Under the pieces are notes generated by a model. That model was not told where the DNA came from and ran no database searches. It was given only the letters and a program-made list of their open reading frames with translations. The translations under genes and the position numbers were made by a program. Source: Bacilli bacterium (lineage in GTDB: Bacteria; Bacillota_I; Bacilli_A; RF39; UBA660). Taken from it: 49,469 bases of DNA. This document shows positions 33,960 to 42,828 of the stretch, piece after piece (position 1 is the stretch's first letter; every line of letters begins with the position of its first letter). Location: assembly GCA_017477845.1 (NCBI GenBank), contig JAFUTR010000013.1, forward strand, positions 1 to 49,469, in the 5' to 3' direction.

Positions 33960-33992
33960 ATATGTAAATTACTCAAACTTATTGAGTTAACT

Positions 33993-34019
33993 AAAATGAC
34001 TTGAGAAAAAGTCATTTTT
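33993..34019 (+). terminator. Terminator after tRNA-Met
   Basis: AAATGACTT pairs with AAGTCATTT across a GAGAAA loop, then T-run. A second hairpin ACTCAA/TTGAGT lies just before at about 33971-33987. Confidence 0.85.
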
Positions 34020-34024
34020 ATGTT

Positions 34025-34158
34025 GTTATATGTAAGTTTTCAAATAGTGCCTATGATATACCATTACCTGATACTACAACTATAGATAATTTAAAGATGA
34101 ACCAGTCTATGTAATTGATATCTTGGTTCTAATGGTAATTATTAATTAATGGTATTCC
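34025..34158 (+). pseudogene. Frameshifted gene fragment
   Basis: One frame reads FSNSAYDIPLPDTTTIDNL and, after a frame change near 34096, the next reads KDEPVYVIDILV. Joined, this is a coherent protein segment, but no start, no ribosome site and no long frame exist. It looks like the remnant of a decayed gene next to a tRNA. The parent family is not recognised. Confidence 0.5.
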
Positions 34159-34364
34159 TATTTTTTATCTTATATATAATTTAAATAGTGAATGAGAAAA
34201 TTTACTTGATAGTTTTTGTTCTTTAATGGACATCATCACCTTTGTATTTAAATCTAACTTCGGTTAGAGTTTTATTTTGTAAAATTGTTAGTTGTTTAGA
34301 ATATAATCTTTTATTCTTTTTAAATATATTATAATGACAAACTAACAAAAAGGGGGATTTATCT
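34159..34364. other. Intergenic stretch without a gene
   Basis: Apart from a small terminator-like hairpin (TCTAAC, TTCG loop, GTTAGA at 34253-34268, then TTTTATTTT), nothing coding is seen. A -10-like TATAAT occurs at about 34330, before the short frame at 34365. The stretch is probably decayed DNA between tRNA-Met and the next genes. Confidence 0.5.
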
Positions 34365-34484
34365 ATGTTTCTTTTTAGAGCAATGAATGATTTTGATTCG
34401 ATAATAGATCCTATTAAAAATGGATTGGCTTCTAAAGAATTAATTTATAATGCTACTAAAAGATATCAATTTAGATATAGATGA
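34365..34484 (+). pseudogene. Truncated 39-codon gene start
   Basis: A strong ribosome site (AAAGGGGGA) precedes ATG 34365, and the frame encodes MFLFRAMNDFDSIIDPIKNG and 19 more residues, then TGA. Immediately after, another frame continues with LDIDEEDIWIC. The good start followed by an early end suggests a larger gene that lost most of its body. It could also be a true small protein. Confidence 0.45.
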
Positions 34485-34525
34485 AGAAGATATTTGGATA
34501 TGTTAATATGTATATTTAAAAAAAT

Positions 34526-34554
34526 AAAGGTAATGCTTCTAATTACCTTTTTTT
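34526..34554 (+). terminator. Intrinsic terminator
   Basis: AAAGGTAAT pairs with ATTACCTTT across a 7-base loop, followed by further T. It would end the transcript of the truncated frame at 34365. Confidence 0.85.
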
Positions 34555-34558
34555 GTGA

Positions 34559-34564
34559 TATAAT
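34559..34564 (+). promoter_or_regulatory. -10 element of the zinc-ribbon gene
   Basis: TATAAT at 34559-34564 lies directly after the terminator, with AGAGGTGAC as ribosome site for ATG 34585. Confidence 0.5.
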
Positions 34565-34584
34565 TTTTATAAGAGGTGACTAAA

Positions 34585-34878
34585 ATGAGATTAGTTGAGA
34601 AAAAATGCCCAAATTGTGGAGCAGGTATTTCCTTTGATGCAAATGCAACTGAAGTAACATGTAAATATTGTAATACTTGTTTTGAAATTGAAAGAGATAA
34701 TGATATTAATGACCTTAGTGATAATTTAAAAAATATTGATTTTGATTCATTTTCATTACATGCAAAAGTTGTAAAAAAAATAAGTACAGTAATATTTATT
34801 GTTTGGGCTATAGTATTTGTTTCAATTTTTATTTTGTTTTTTATTATGTTTTTTAGAAATGCCTCAATGATTTTTTAA
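34585..34878 (+). CDS. Zinc-ribbon membrane protein
   Basis: This 97-residue protein starts with a four-Cys zinc ribbon (KCPNCGAGISFD and CKYCNTCF), then an acidic spacer and one C-terminal membrane segment (VIFIVWAIVFVSIFILFFI). ATG 34585 is preferred to GTG 34576. No specific function. It is followed closely by another small membrane-anchored gene and by the CadA-type ATPase, possibly one transcript. Confidence 0.8.
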   Translation: MRLVEKKCPNCGAGISFDANATEVTCKYCNTCFEIERDNDINDLSDNLKNIDFDSFSLHAKVVKKISTVIFIVWAIVFVSIFILFFIMFFRNASMIF

Positions 34879-34888
34879 GAGTGTTGTT

Positions 34889-35308
34889 ATGAATAAAAAG
34901 ATATGTTTAATTTTATTACTTATTGTTATTGTTATACTTTTAATTATTTTAATTAAAAAGGATAAAGATAATAAAGAATTAGAATGTATTGGAGAAGAAA
35001 CATTAGTTATGACGAATGCAAGAGTTAAGTATAATTTTTCAAGTATAAATGAATATGTAAGCAGTCAGAAGATGTTTGTTAAAATGTATGGTGATGATTT
35101 AACTCTTTTAGAAAACTATAAAAATATTATTAAAGAAAATAAAGAGTGTTCAAATGTTGTTTTAGAAGATTTAGTACTTAGTTATGAATGTGATTATGAT
35201 TTAAATAATAACCAGTATTATGAAAGTCTTAGAAAAAATGATAAAATTAGTATTTCAGATTTAAAAAAATATTTTGAGGATAATAATTTTGTTTGTAATT
35301 ATAAATGA
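34889..35308 (+). CDS. Small membrane-anchored protein of unknown function
   Basis: This 139-residue protein has an N-terminal membrane segment (ICLILLLIVIVILLIILI) and a hydrophilic outer part with three or four Cys (ECIGEET, KECSNVV, YECDYDL, FVCNYK), perhaps disulphide-linked. No family recognised. The ribosome site is weak (GAGTG). It lies 17 bases before the P1B ATPase and probably shares its mRNA. Confidence 0.7.
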   Translation: MNKKICLILLLIVIVILLIILIKKDKDNKELECIGEETLVMTNARVKYNFSSINEYVSSQKMFVKMYGDDLTLLENYKNIIKENKECSNVVLEDLVLSYECDYDLNNNQYYESLRKNDKISISDLKKYFEDNNFVCNYK

Positions 35309-35325
35309 TTATCAGGTGATTTATT

Positions 35326-37206
35326 ATGGAAGAAGATAAAAAAAAGAAGATTATACAGATTTTAATTACTACAATTCTTTTAGTTGTAGCTTTTGTAATA
35401 GAAAAAGTTTTGAATCCTTCAATTATTATTAAGTTCATATTATATTTAATTCCTTATTTAATTATTTCTTATGATATTTATTTAGAATCATTTGAAAGTA
35501 TTAAAGAGGGGGATATTTTTGATGAATGTTTTTTGATGTGTATTGCATCAATTGGAGCATTTGTAATTAGTTTTTTTTCTCCAAGTACGGAGTTTTTGGA
35601 GGCTACTTTAATAATGCTTTTCTTCCAAGTAGGTGAGTATTTTGAAGATACAGCTTTAGATGATAGTGAAAAAGCAATTAATGAAGTTTTAAATATTAGA
35701 CCAGATTATGCTAATTTGCTAGATGAAAAAGGAAAAATGAAAAAAGTTGAACCAAAGATTTTGAGATTATTTGATACAATTGTAATAAATCCCCATGAAA
35801 AAGTTCCAGTTGATGGAGAAGTAATTGAAGGAAATAGTAATTTAAACACAAGTGCTCTAACTGGTGAATCTATGCTAAAAAGCGTTAATGTAGGTGATTA
35901 CATTATGTCAGGCTGTATTAATTTAAATGGTCAGTTAAAAGTAAAAGTGTTAAAAACATTTGAAGAGAGTACGGCTTCTAAAATAATAGATTTAGTCGAA
36001 AACGGAATAGAAAATAAAGCTAAAAGTGATAAGTTTATTACTAGATTTGCTCGTATTTATACACCTTTGGTGTTATTGTTTGCGATGTTTGTGATGCTTA
36101 TTCCTCCAATATTTGATCATGAATATTTAATGTGGATTAATAGAAGTTTAAATTTCTTAGTTGTATCTTGTCCTTGTGCTCTTGTTATTTCAGTTCCTCT
36201 TTCTTATTTTGGTGGTATTGGAAGAGCATCTAAGATGGGTGTTTTAATTAAAGGTGCAGTTTACTTAGAGGATTTGTCGAAAGTTTCAACTGTTGCATTC
36301 GATAAAACAGGAACTCTTACTAAGGGAAGTTTTGAAGTAATAGCAATTCATCCAAATGATTATAACGAAAAAGAACTATTGCATCTGGCAGCGCATGTAG
36401 AAAGTGCTACAACTCATCCTATTGGAAAGTCTCTTAAGGAGGCATATGATTCATATAATAATTTAGATGATGACTGTGTTATTAGAAACATTGAAGAAAT
36501 TGGTGGCCTTGGGATAAAGGCAGAAGTAAACAATGATTTAGTTTATGTTGGCAGTGAAAAATTAATGAATAAGATATCTATTACGCCAGTTAGGTGTGAT
36601 AAGAGTGGAAGTATTATCCATATTGCAACTAAAAATAAGTATTTAGGTCATATAATTATTTCTGATAAAATTAGAGAAGATGTTTTTGATACTATTCAAA
36701 GACTAAAAGAAAAAAACATCAAAGTTGTTATGCTTTCTGGTGATAATAAAGAATCTAATGATTATGTTGCAAAACAGTTAGAAATAGATGATTATTATTA
36801 TGATTTAATGCCAAAAGATAAAGTTAAGATAATTAATAAATTAATTAAAAATACTTCAAGAGGCAAGAAAGTTTTATTTATTGGTGATGGTATTAATGAT
36901 GCACCTGTTTTAGCAAGAAGTGACTTAGGTGTTTCTATGGGAGGACTTGGTAGTGATGCTGCAATCGATGCATCTAATATAGTTTTAATGGATGATAAAG
37001 TATCGAAAATAAATGATGTTATTGATATTTCTATAAAAACTCAAAAAATTGTAATTCAAAATATAATTTTTACCTTAATTGTTAAATTTGTTACATTAAT
37101 TTTATCATTTTTAGGGTATGCTCCTATTGCTCTTGCAGTTTTTGCAGATGTTGGAGTAACCATTCTTGCTATTTTAAATGCTCTTAGAATACTTAAGATA
37201 AAATAA
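35326..37206 (+). CDS. Heavy-metal P1B-type ATPase (CadA/ZntA-like)
   Basis: This 626-residue exporter has the CPC metal motif (VVSCPCALVISVPL), the actuator LTGESMLKSV, the phosphorylation site FDKTGTLTKG, the HP motif ATTHPIGKSL and the hinge GDGINDAPVLARSDLGVSMG. CPC with this set is typical of Zn2+/Cd2+/Pb2+ pumps. No N-terminal HMA metal-binding domain is present; the N-terminus goes straight to membrane segments. AGGTGAT precedes the ATG. Confidence 0.92.
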   Translation: MEEDKKKKIIQILITTILLVVAFVIEKVLNPSIIIKFILYLIPYLIISYDIYLESFESIKEGDIFDECFLMCIASIGAFVISFFSPSTEFLEATLIMLFFQVGEYFEDTALDDSEKAINEVLNIRPDYANLLDEKGKMKKVEPKILRLFDTIVINPHEKVPVDGEVIEGNSNLNTSALTGESMLKSVNVGDYIMSGCINLNGQLKVKVLKTFEESTASKIIDLVENGIENKAKSDKFITRFARIYTPLVLLFAMFVMLIPPIFDHEYLMWINRSLNFLVVSCPCALVISVPLSYFGGIGRASKMGVLIKGAVYLEDLSKVSTVAFDKTGTLTKGSFEVIAIHPNDYNEKELLHLAAHVESATTHPIGKSLKEAYDSYNNLDDDCVIRNIEEIGGLGIKAEVNNDLVYVGSEKLMNKISITPVRCDKSGSIIHIATKNKYLGHIIISDKIREDVFDTIQRLKEKNIKVVMLSGDNKESNDYVAKQLEIDDYYYDLMPKDKVKIINKLIKNTSRGKKVLFIGDGINDAPVLARSDLGVSMGGLGSDAAIDASNIVLMDDKVSKINDVIDISIKTQKIVIQNIIFTLIVKFVTLILSFLGYAPIALAVFADVGVTILAILNALRILKIK

Positions 37207-37287
37207 TTAGGTAGAATTTGTTTATTATTAGTGATATACTTTTATATATTTTAATTGTTTGAATATATTTAAAGTATGGGAGGATAT

Positions 37288-38241
37288 ATGAGAAAGAAAG
37301 TAGTAGTCCTTGGTGGTGGAACAGGTATGAGTTCTTTACTAAAAGGATTGAAAGAATTTCCAGTTGATATTACAGCAGTTGTGTCAGTCTGTGATGATGG
37401 AAGAAGCACTGGAAGATTAAGAGAAGAGTTTCATGTTCCAGCGATGGGAGATATAAGGCAGGTTTTGGTATCACTTTCTGAAACTGAGCCTCTTGTTGAA
37501 GAACTTTTGAATTATAGATTTAAAACCACAAGTGATTTAAATGGTCATCCAGTTGGGAATTTACTTTTAACAGCTGTTTCTAATATGACTGGTAATATGT
37601 CTAGTGGTGTTGCTTCTTTAGGTAAAGTCTTTAATTTAAAAGGTAAAATTCTTCCTTTGACTGATGATGATGTTGTGCTTGTTGCAAAAATGGAGGATGG
37701 AAGTATTATTGAAGGAGAGCATAATATTACAGAGTATGATTCTAAAATAATGAATGTTTATTACAAAGAAGAACCACATGTTAATGAAGATGTTATAAAA
37801 TCGATTAAAGAAGCTGATTTAGTTATTTTAAGTATGGGTAGTATTTATACAAGTATTTTACCTAACTTAATTTGTAAAGAAGTTGTAGATGTTCTTGAAA
37901 AAACAAGTGTTCCAATTATGTATACATGTAATATTATGACTCAACCAGGAGAAACTGATGATTTATCAGTAAGTGAACATTTAAATATTATTAATAAATA
38001 TTTAGGTAATAGAAAAGTTGATGTTGTTGTTGCAAATAATGGAGTAATAAAAGAAGAAATGAGAAAAAAATATGAAACATTGGAGCAGAAAGATCCTGTT
38101 TTATTAGACAGTAAAAATTTATCTGATGTAAAAGTTATATCTAATGATTATGTAACTATTGAAAAGGGATTTTTAAGACATGATACCATTTTGTTATCTC
38201 TTGATATATTTAAGTATTTAATTACAAATGAAAAGAGCTAG
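37288..38241 (+). CDS. yvcK: YvcK/CofD-like gluconeogenesis and cell-shape factor
   Basis: This 317-residue protein matches YvcK: the N-terminal VVVLGGGTGMSSLLKGLK, VVSVCDDGRSTGRLR, PAMGDIRQVL, NLLLTAVSNMTG and GSIYTSILPNLIC. YvcK binds UDP-sugars and is needed for normal cell shape on gluconeogenic carbon. It usually lies in a rapZ-yvcK-whiA group, which is not present here. ATG 37288 follows GGGAGGA; an ATG at 37276 overlaps that site. Confidence 0.92.
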   Translation: MRKKVVVLGGGTGMSSLLKGLKEFPVDITAVVSVCDDGRSTGRLREEFHVPAMGDIRQVLVSLSETEPLVEELLNYRFKTTSDLNGHPVGNLLLTAVSNMTGNMSSGVASLGKVFNLKGKILPLTDDDVVLVAKMEDGSIIEGEHNITEYDSKIMNVYYKEEPHVNEDVIKSIKEADLVILSMGSIYTSILPNLICKEVVDVLEKTSVPIMYTCNIMTQPGETDDLSVSEHLNIINKYLGNRKVDVVVANNGVIKEEMRKKYETLEQKDPVLLDSKNLSDVKVISNDYVTIEKGFLRHDTILLSLDIFKYLITNEKS

Positions 38242-38256
38242 TTTTGCTCTTTTTTT
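38231..38256. terminator. Bidirectional terminator between yvcK and the ger operon
   Basis: AAAAGAGC pairs with GCTCTTTT across TAGTTTT, with A-run on one side and T-run on the other. It overlaps both stop codons. Confidence 0.85.
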
Positions 38257-39254
38257 AGTTTAAATAAGTTTACTATTATGAAAATAATTCCTGATGATAC
38301 TAGATAAGTTGTTGTAAGTGTGTTTAAATTAATTATTACTAAAGATAGAATAATAAAAGTAATACTATTATTAATTTTTTTAGTTTTAAATGATGAAACT
38401 ATATTTAATAAATAGTTTATTGATAATGCAGAGATTATTAAATTATTTATGTATATATTAATAAAAAGAAATTCTTCAAGTCTATTAAAAAAATTAAAAA
38501 TGTTTATATACTTTAAACAAGTTATTTCTGGATATTTTAAAATACTATAATACTTTGTCCCAAGAATTGATATTATAAGTAGAATTTTTAAAGTTAAGTA
38601 TATATAAAATATGATGTATGTTTTTTTAATACTTTTTTTAACTTTTTTATAATCTTCTAATAAACCTTTAGGTATAATTAAAGACATAAAAACAGGTGAT
38701 ATTGTAAGTATTAAAATATCAAAAAAATTTATATAAGTAATATTTGTGTTAAGTGGAAGAATATTAATTGGATTAATATTTTCTATATTAAATAGAATTG
38801 AAATTATTTCTATAATAATAAATAAAATAAAGAAAATATTTGATGCAGTAATTACTGATTTAGTACTCTTTTTCCCTAATATGAAACATATAATTAGAAA
38901 TATAAATCTTATAATTCTAATATCAGTATTTGATAATAATATATCTTTAATCATGTTTGATGTGTTGATAACTGAGTAAATTAAAAATAAACTTATAGAG
39001 ATGAAAAATACTATTTTTTTAAAGTTTTTTATAATATTATTAGATGAGATATTATTTAAGTAGTCATTGTTAAAATATTTGATGTATAAAGAAATAAATA
39101 AATATCCACAGATAAATGATAATAATAGCGAAATAATTATTTCTAATGAGTTATAATTATCAAATAAATTAATAATAATAGTAGATGTATATGAGTTTAA
39201 TAAAAAGAATAGTAATATTGATATTTCTATATTAGATATTTTTTCTTTAATCAA
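38238..39254 (-). CDS. Spore germinant receptor B subunit (GerAB/GerKB-type permease)
   Basis: This approximately 338-residue protein has about ten membrane segments and belongs to the GerAB (APC-type) germination permeases. It starts with IKEKISNIEISILLFF and ends KLKKEQN. It would bind the germinant in the inner spore membrane. The start is probably TTG 39254 with AAAAGGGA upstream; another TTG lies at 39278. It overlaps the C-subunit gene by 8 bases. It is the last gene of the operon. Confidence 0.85.
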   Translation of the reverse strand: MIKEKISNIEISILLFFLLNSYTSTIIINLFDNYNSLEIIISLLLSFICGYLFISLYIKYFNNDYLNNISSNNIIKNFKKIVFFISISLFLIYSVINTSNMIKDILLSNTDIRIIRFIFLIICFILGKKSTKSVITASNIFFILFIIIEIISILFNIENINPINILPLNTNITYINFFDILILTISPVFMSLIIPKGLLEDYKKVKKSIKKTYIIFYIYLTLKILLIISILGTKYYSILKYPEITCLKYINIFNFFNRLEEFLFINIYINNLIISALSINYLLNIVSSFKTKKINNSITFIILSLVIINLNTLTTTYLVSSGIIFIIVNLFKLKKEQN

Positions 39255-40167
39255 ATTGATCCCTTTTCTTTCTTTCAATTTCTTTTATTTTAATTTTTGT
39301 ATAAACCGATATTTTTTTATTAGTTTTTTTATATTTGTTTCTTAAATAATAAAAGTAGTTATTATCATTTTTTAAAACATAATTATTTAAGATATTTGTT
39401 AGGTATTCAGTAATTATGTTTAAATCAGTTGTATTATTTTCATAGTTACAAACAGTATTAAAATAAATATCATTATTTTTTACTTTAAAGGTAGTATTAC
39501 AGTTTTCTAATTTATAAGATTTATTATTAATTAATAGATTTATGTTCTTTATTTTATTTTGAAAAAAATTAAAAGCAATAGAGTCTTCTTTTGTTAATTT
39601 TTTATTACTTTCATAAATAGTTTTATATCCTTCTATTTCAAGCGTATTGCTATTTATAAATGGTATGTTGCTATTACTATAATTTAATATATCTTTTATC
39701 ACATCATCCATTGTTTTTTTATCTACAAGTCCATTTGTTTCAATTGATATTTTAATTAAGTTTTCTAAATCTTCACTTTTAATATTTAATATCTTATCAT
39801 TTATTTTATCTGTTGCTATAACGAAAAATGAGTTCCTTGATGTTTCGTTATTTAAAAAATAATTTATTATTTCTTTGTAATTTTCTTTTTTTAGTGAATC
39901 AGTTATTATTAGTGTTTCTAAATGAGTTAAATAAACTCTTTTTTGTAGTTTATTATTAAGATTATTCATACATTCTTCTAGTGTTTCTCCCTCAATAGAA
40001 ATTATATTATTATTATCAAGCGAGTTTAAAATTTCAATATGTATTTTGTAATTGTTATCTTTTTCTATTGCTATTTTATTTATAATTGCAAGATTATTAA
40101 TATCACTATAAGGAGTGCATCCAGTTAAAAGTATAAGTAAAAATAGAAAAATTATTTTCTTTATCAT
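39247..40167 (-). CDS. Spore germinant receptor C subunit (Ger(x)C lipoprotein)
   Basis: This 306-residue protein has a lipoprotein signal (FLFLLILLTGCTPYSD, lipobox Cys17) and the Ger(x)C start DINNLAIINKIAIEKDN. GerC subunits sit on the outer face of the inner spore membrane. It is shorter than the 370-400 residues of Bacillus GerC. It overlaps the A-subunit gene by 4 bases (ATGA). Genes run A-C-B rather than the A-B-C of Bacillus gerA. Confidence 0.87.
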   Translation of the reverse strand: MIKKIIFLFLLILLTGCTPYSDINNLAIINKIAIEKDNNYKIHIEILNSLDNNNIISIEGETLEECMNNLNNKLQKRVYLTHLETLIITDSLKKENYKEIINYFLNNETSRNSFFVIATDKINDKILNIKSEDLENLIKISIETNGLVDKKTMDDVIKDILNYSNSNIPFINSNTLEIEGYKTIYESNKKLTKEDSIAFNFFQNKIKNINLLINNKSYKLENCNTTFKVKNNDIYFNTVCNYENNTTDLNIITEYLTNILNNYVLKNDNNYFYYLRNKYKKTNKKISVYTKIKIKEIERKKRDQFD

Positions 40168-41540
40168 ATTCTTTTCCTCTTTTTTGTAAGTAATGGATTT
40201 CTTTCTTTTTTCTTGTTTACTTTTATTAAAGAATCTAAAAGCTCATTTTTTATTAATGGTACAAATGGATAGGTGTAAGGATATCCAAATGAAGTGACAC
40301 AAGAGATATTTATTATTAATAACGATATACTTATAAATAATCCAAATAGTCCGAATAAAACGCTTAAGAAAATAGCAAGAAATCTGTAATATCTAATTAA
40401 ATTAATGATTGAATTGTATGGGAAAACAAGAGCACTTATCGAACTTATTGCTACAACAATTATCATAATAGGTGAGATGATACCAGCGCTAACTGCTGCT
40501 TCTCCAAGTATTAATCCTCCAAGAATTGATGCTGAACTTCCAACTTTGCTTGGTATTCTTACATCACTTTCTCTTAGAATTTCAAAAGCAACTATCATGA
40601 TAAGAATTTCAAAAAATGCTGGAAAAGGAACACTTTTATGTTGATTAATAATATTTAAAAGAAGGGATGTTGGTAATGATGTTGGATTATATGTTGTTAT
40701 ACTTATATAGTATCCTGGTAGGAAAATTGCTATTATGAAGGCTGTTATCCTAAGAAGCCTTATAAAAGTTGTATTAATATTTTTTTGATAATAATCATCA
40801 GGAGTATGAAAGAAATCTATAAAAAATGTTGGTATTATTAATACTGTTGGAGAGTTATCAATAACAAGACAAATTTTTCCTTCAAGAAGAGCAAAAGTTG
40901 CTAAATCAGGACGCTCTGTTTCATTTATTTCTGGGAAAAAACTTTTCTTTGATAATTCTTCTTTAATATAACCACCATCTATTATGATGTCATTTTTAAT
41001 ATTACTTATTTTTTCTTTAACATTTGATAGTAGTTTTTTATCTATTAAGTTAGACATATATAAAATACCTATTTTAGTGTTACTTTCAGTTCCAAGAACT
41101 TCTGTTTCTAGACTTAAATTTTTATTTCTAATTCTTTTTCTTACTAATCCTATATTTATATTAAAGTTTTCTATAAATGAGTCTTTAGGGCCTGTTAGAG
41201 ATGATTCTACATCACTTTCTTTTATTGATCTATCAAGAAGCGCTTTAGTTTCTACTGTATATATTTTATTATTGTCAAAAATTATGACAGTAAAGCCTAA
41301 AAATATATCACTAATAGCATCATTAAAATTTTTGATATTTAAAGTTGCTGAAGTAATCACGCATTCTAAATTATATATATTTTTTGAAAGTACTATTGGT
41401 TTTATAATGTATTTTTCAATGTCACTTGAATTTGATAGAGTTTCGCAATAAATAATATCAATCGTATGGTTATCTTTATTTATTGTTCTTGATAAAATAT
41501 CAGTATTATTTTTTAGAACTTCTAGTATTTTTTCTTTCAT
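40164..41540 (-). CDS. Spore germinant receptor A subunit (GerA/GerKA)
   Basis: This 458-residue GerA family protein has a large N-terminal soluble domain (ESDVESSLTGPKDSFIENFN, then NIGLVRKRIRN, ERPDLATFALLEGKICLVID). Its C-terminal membrane part includes LRITAFIIAIFLPGYYISIT and PAFFEILIMIVAFEILRESD with RIPSKVG. It forms the ion-conducting channel of the receptor. GGTGA precedes ATG 41540. It is the first gene of the operon. Confidence 0.92.
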   Translation of the reverse strand: MKEKILEVLKNNTDILSRTINKDNHTIDIIYCETLSNSSDIEKYIIKPIVLSKNIYNLECVITSATLNIKNFNDAISDIFLGFTVIIFDNNKIYTVETKALLDRSIKESDVESSLTGPKDSFIENFNINIGLVRKRIRNKNLSLETEVLGTESNTKIGILYMSNLIDKKLLSNVKEKISNIKNDIIIDGGYIKEELSKKSFFPEINETERPDLATFALLEGKICLVIDNSPTVLIIPTFFIDFFHTPDDYYQKNINTTFIRLLRITAFIIAIFLPGYYISITTYNPTSLPTSLLLNIINQHKSVPFPAFFEILIMIVAFEILRESDVRIPSKVGSSASILGGLILGEAAVSAGIISPIMIIVVAISSISALVFPYNSIINLIRYYRFLAIFLSVLFGLFGLFISISLLIINISCVTSFGYPYTYPFVPLIKNELLDSLIKVNKKKERNPLLTKKRKRI

Positions 41541-41602
41541 TTTTTCACCATTATTTATTATTTCTTAATTATTTTTCAATATACTTATTTAGAAGTAAAT
41601 GA

Positions 41603-41608
41603 TATAAT
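41603..41608 (+). promoter_or_regulatory. -10 element of the RNA methyltransferase gene
   Basis: TATAAT at 41603-41608 within ATGATATAATTTTTTT, 18 bases before ATG 41626. Confidence 0.5.
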
Positions 41609-41625
41609 TTTTTTGGGTGTTTTTT

Positions 41626-42825
41626 ATGACTAGTGTAAAAATTGAAAGATTAGATGACTTTGGAAGGGGGATTACTTATGTAGATAGTAAAGTATGTTTT
41701 GTTCCTTTTGCAATCGATTCTGAAGAAGTGACAATAGAAATAGAAAAAGAAACAAGTAAGTATGATATTGGGCATATTTTAGATATTAATAAGAAAAGTG
41801 ATAATAGAATAGAAACAAAATGTCCATATTATGATATTTGTGGTGGATGTAATATTATGCATATGAGATATTCTTATCAGCTTGATTTTAAGAAGAAAAA
41901 AGTTGAAAGTATATTGAGCCGTTTTGCATCTATTAATAATGTTATAAAAGAAATTATTCCTACTTGTGAATTTGGTTATAGAAATAAAGTTTCTTTAAAA
42001 GTTAAAGATGGTAGAATTGGTTACTATAAGGAAAAAACTAACGACTTAGTTGCTATTGATAGATGTTTGATTTGCAGTGATGCAATTAATGAAGTAATAG
42101 GTAAACTTTCAAAGAAAGATTTAGTTAATGTTAATAAGGTATTAATTAGAAGTAATTATAAAAATGAAGTACTTTTAGTATTATATGGAAAAAATATAGA
42201 TAAAAAATTATTAAATAATATAGAGATACCTAATCTTGTATATATTGATAATGATAAAGAAATTATTATAAAAGGAAGTAATTTTTTAATTGATAAGATT
42301 GGAGAATTATTGTTTAAAGTTTCTTATAACTCTTTTTTTCAAGTAAATAGAATAGGTGTAGATATTTTATATAATAAAGTTTTAGAGTATTCTAAAGGAA
42401 ATAGGGCAGTTGATTTATATTGTGGTACTGGCACTATTGGTTTATTTCTTTCCAAAAAGTTTAAAGAAGTTTATGGAGTAGAAATAATGGAAAATGCAGT
42501 ATTGGATGCTAATTATAACAAGAAATTAAATGATATTAATAATATATCATTTTTATGTAGTGATGTAGCTCTTGTTAAAGATAAATTTAAAGATGTTGAT
42601 TTAGTTGTTATTGATCCTCCAAGAAGTGGATTATCTTCGAGTGCTTTAAATAATGTATTATCAATTTCTTCTAATATGATTGTTTATGTCTCATGTGACC
42701 CAGTTACACTTGCAAGAGATTTAAAAAAATTAAAAATGTATTATGATATTAAAGAAGTAACTATTGTCGATATGTTTCCAAATAGTTATCATTGCGAAAG
42801 TATCACGGTACTTGAGAGAAGATAA
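41626..42825 (+). CDS. TrmA/RlmD-family RNA m5-uridine methyltransferase
   Basis: This 399-residue protein has a TRAM-like start (VKIERLDDFGRGITYVD), a four-Cys iron-sulfur cluster site (CPYYDICGGC and CLIC), SAM motifs (AVDLYCGTGTIGLFL, VVIDPPRSGL) and the catalytic Cys in VYVSCDPVTLARDL. Such enzymes methylate U54 of tRNA or U747/U1939 of 23S rRNA; position cannot be told. ATG 41626 is used, with weak TTGGGTG upstream (GTG 41617 is the alternative). The divergent ger operon shares the upstream gap. Confidence 0.92.
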   Translation: MTSVKIERLDDFGRGITYVDSKVCFVPFAIDSEEVTIEIEKETSKYDIGHILDINKKSDNRIETKCPYYDICGGCNIMHMRYSYQLDFKKKKVESILSRFASINNVIKEIIPTCEFGYRNKVSLKVKDGRIGYYKEKTNDLVAIDRCLICSDAINEVIGKLSKKDLVNVNKVLIRSNYKNEVLLVLYGKNIDKKLLNNIEIPNLVYIDNDKEIIIKGSNFLIDKIGELLFKVSYNSFFQVNRIGVDILYNKVLEYSKGNRAVDLYCGTGTIGLFLSKKFKEVYGVEIMENAVLDANYNKKLNDINNISFLCSDVALVKDKFKDVDLVVIDPPRSGLSSSALNNVLSISSNMIVYVSCDPVTLARDLKKLKMYYDIKEVTIVDMFPNSYHCESITVLERR

Positions 42826-42828
42826 TTA

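Noticed and set aside
40984-41451. 155-codon plus-strand frame inside the germinant receptor A gene
   Set aside because: No ribosome site or promoter, and it lies fully opposite a gene with clear family motifs.
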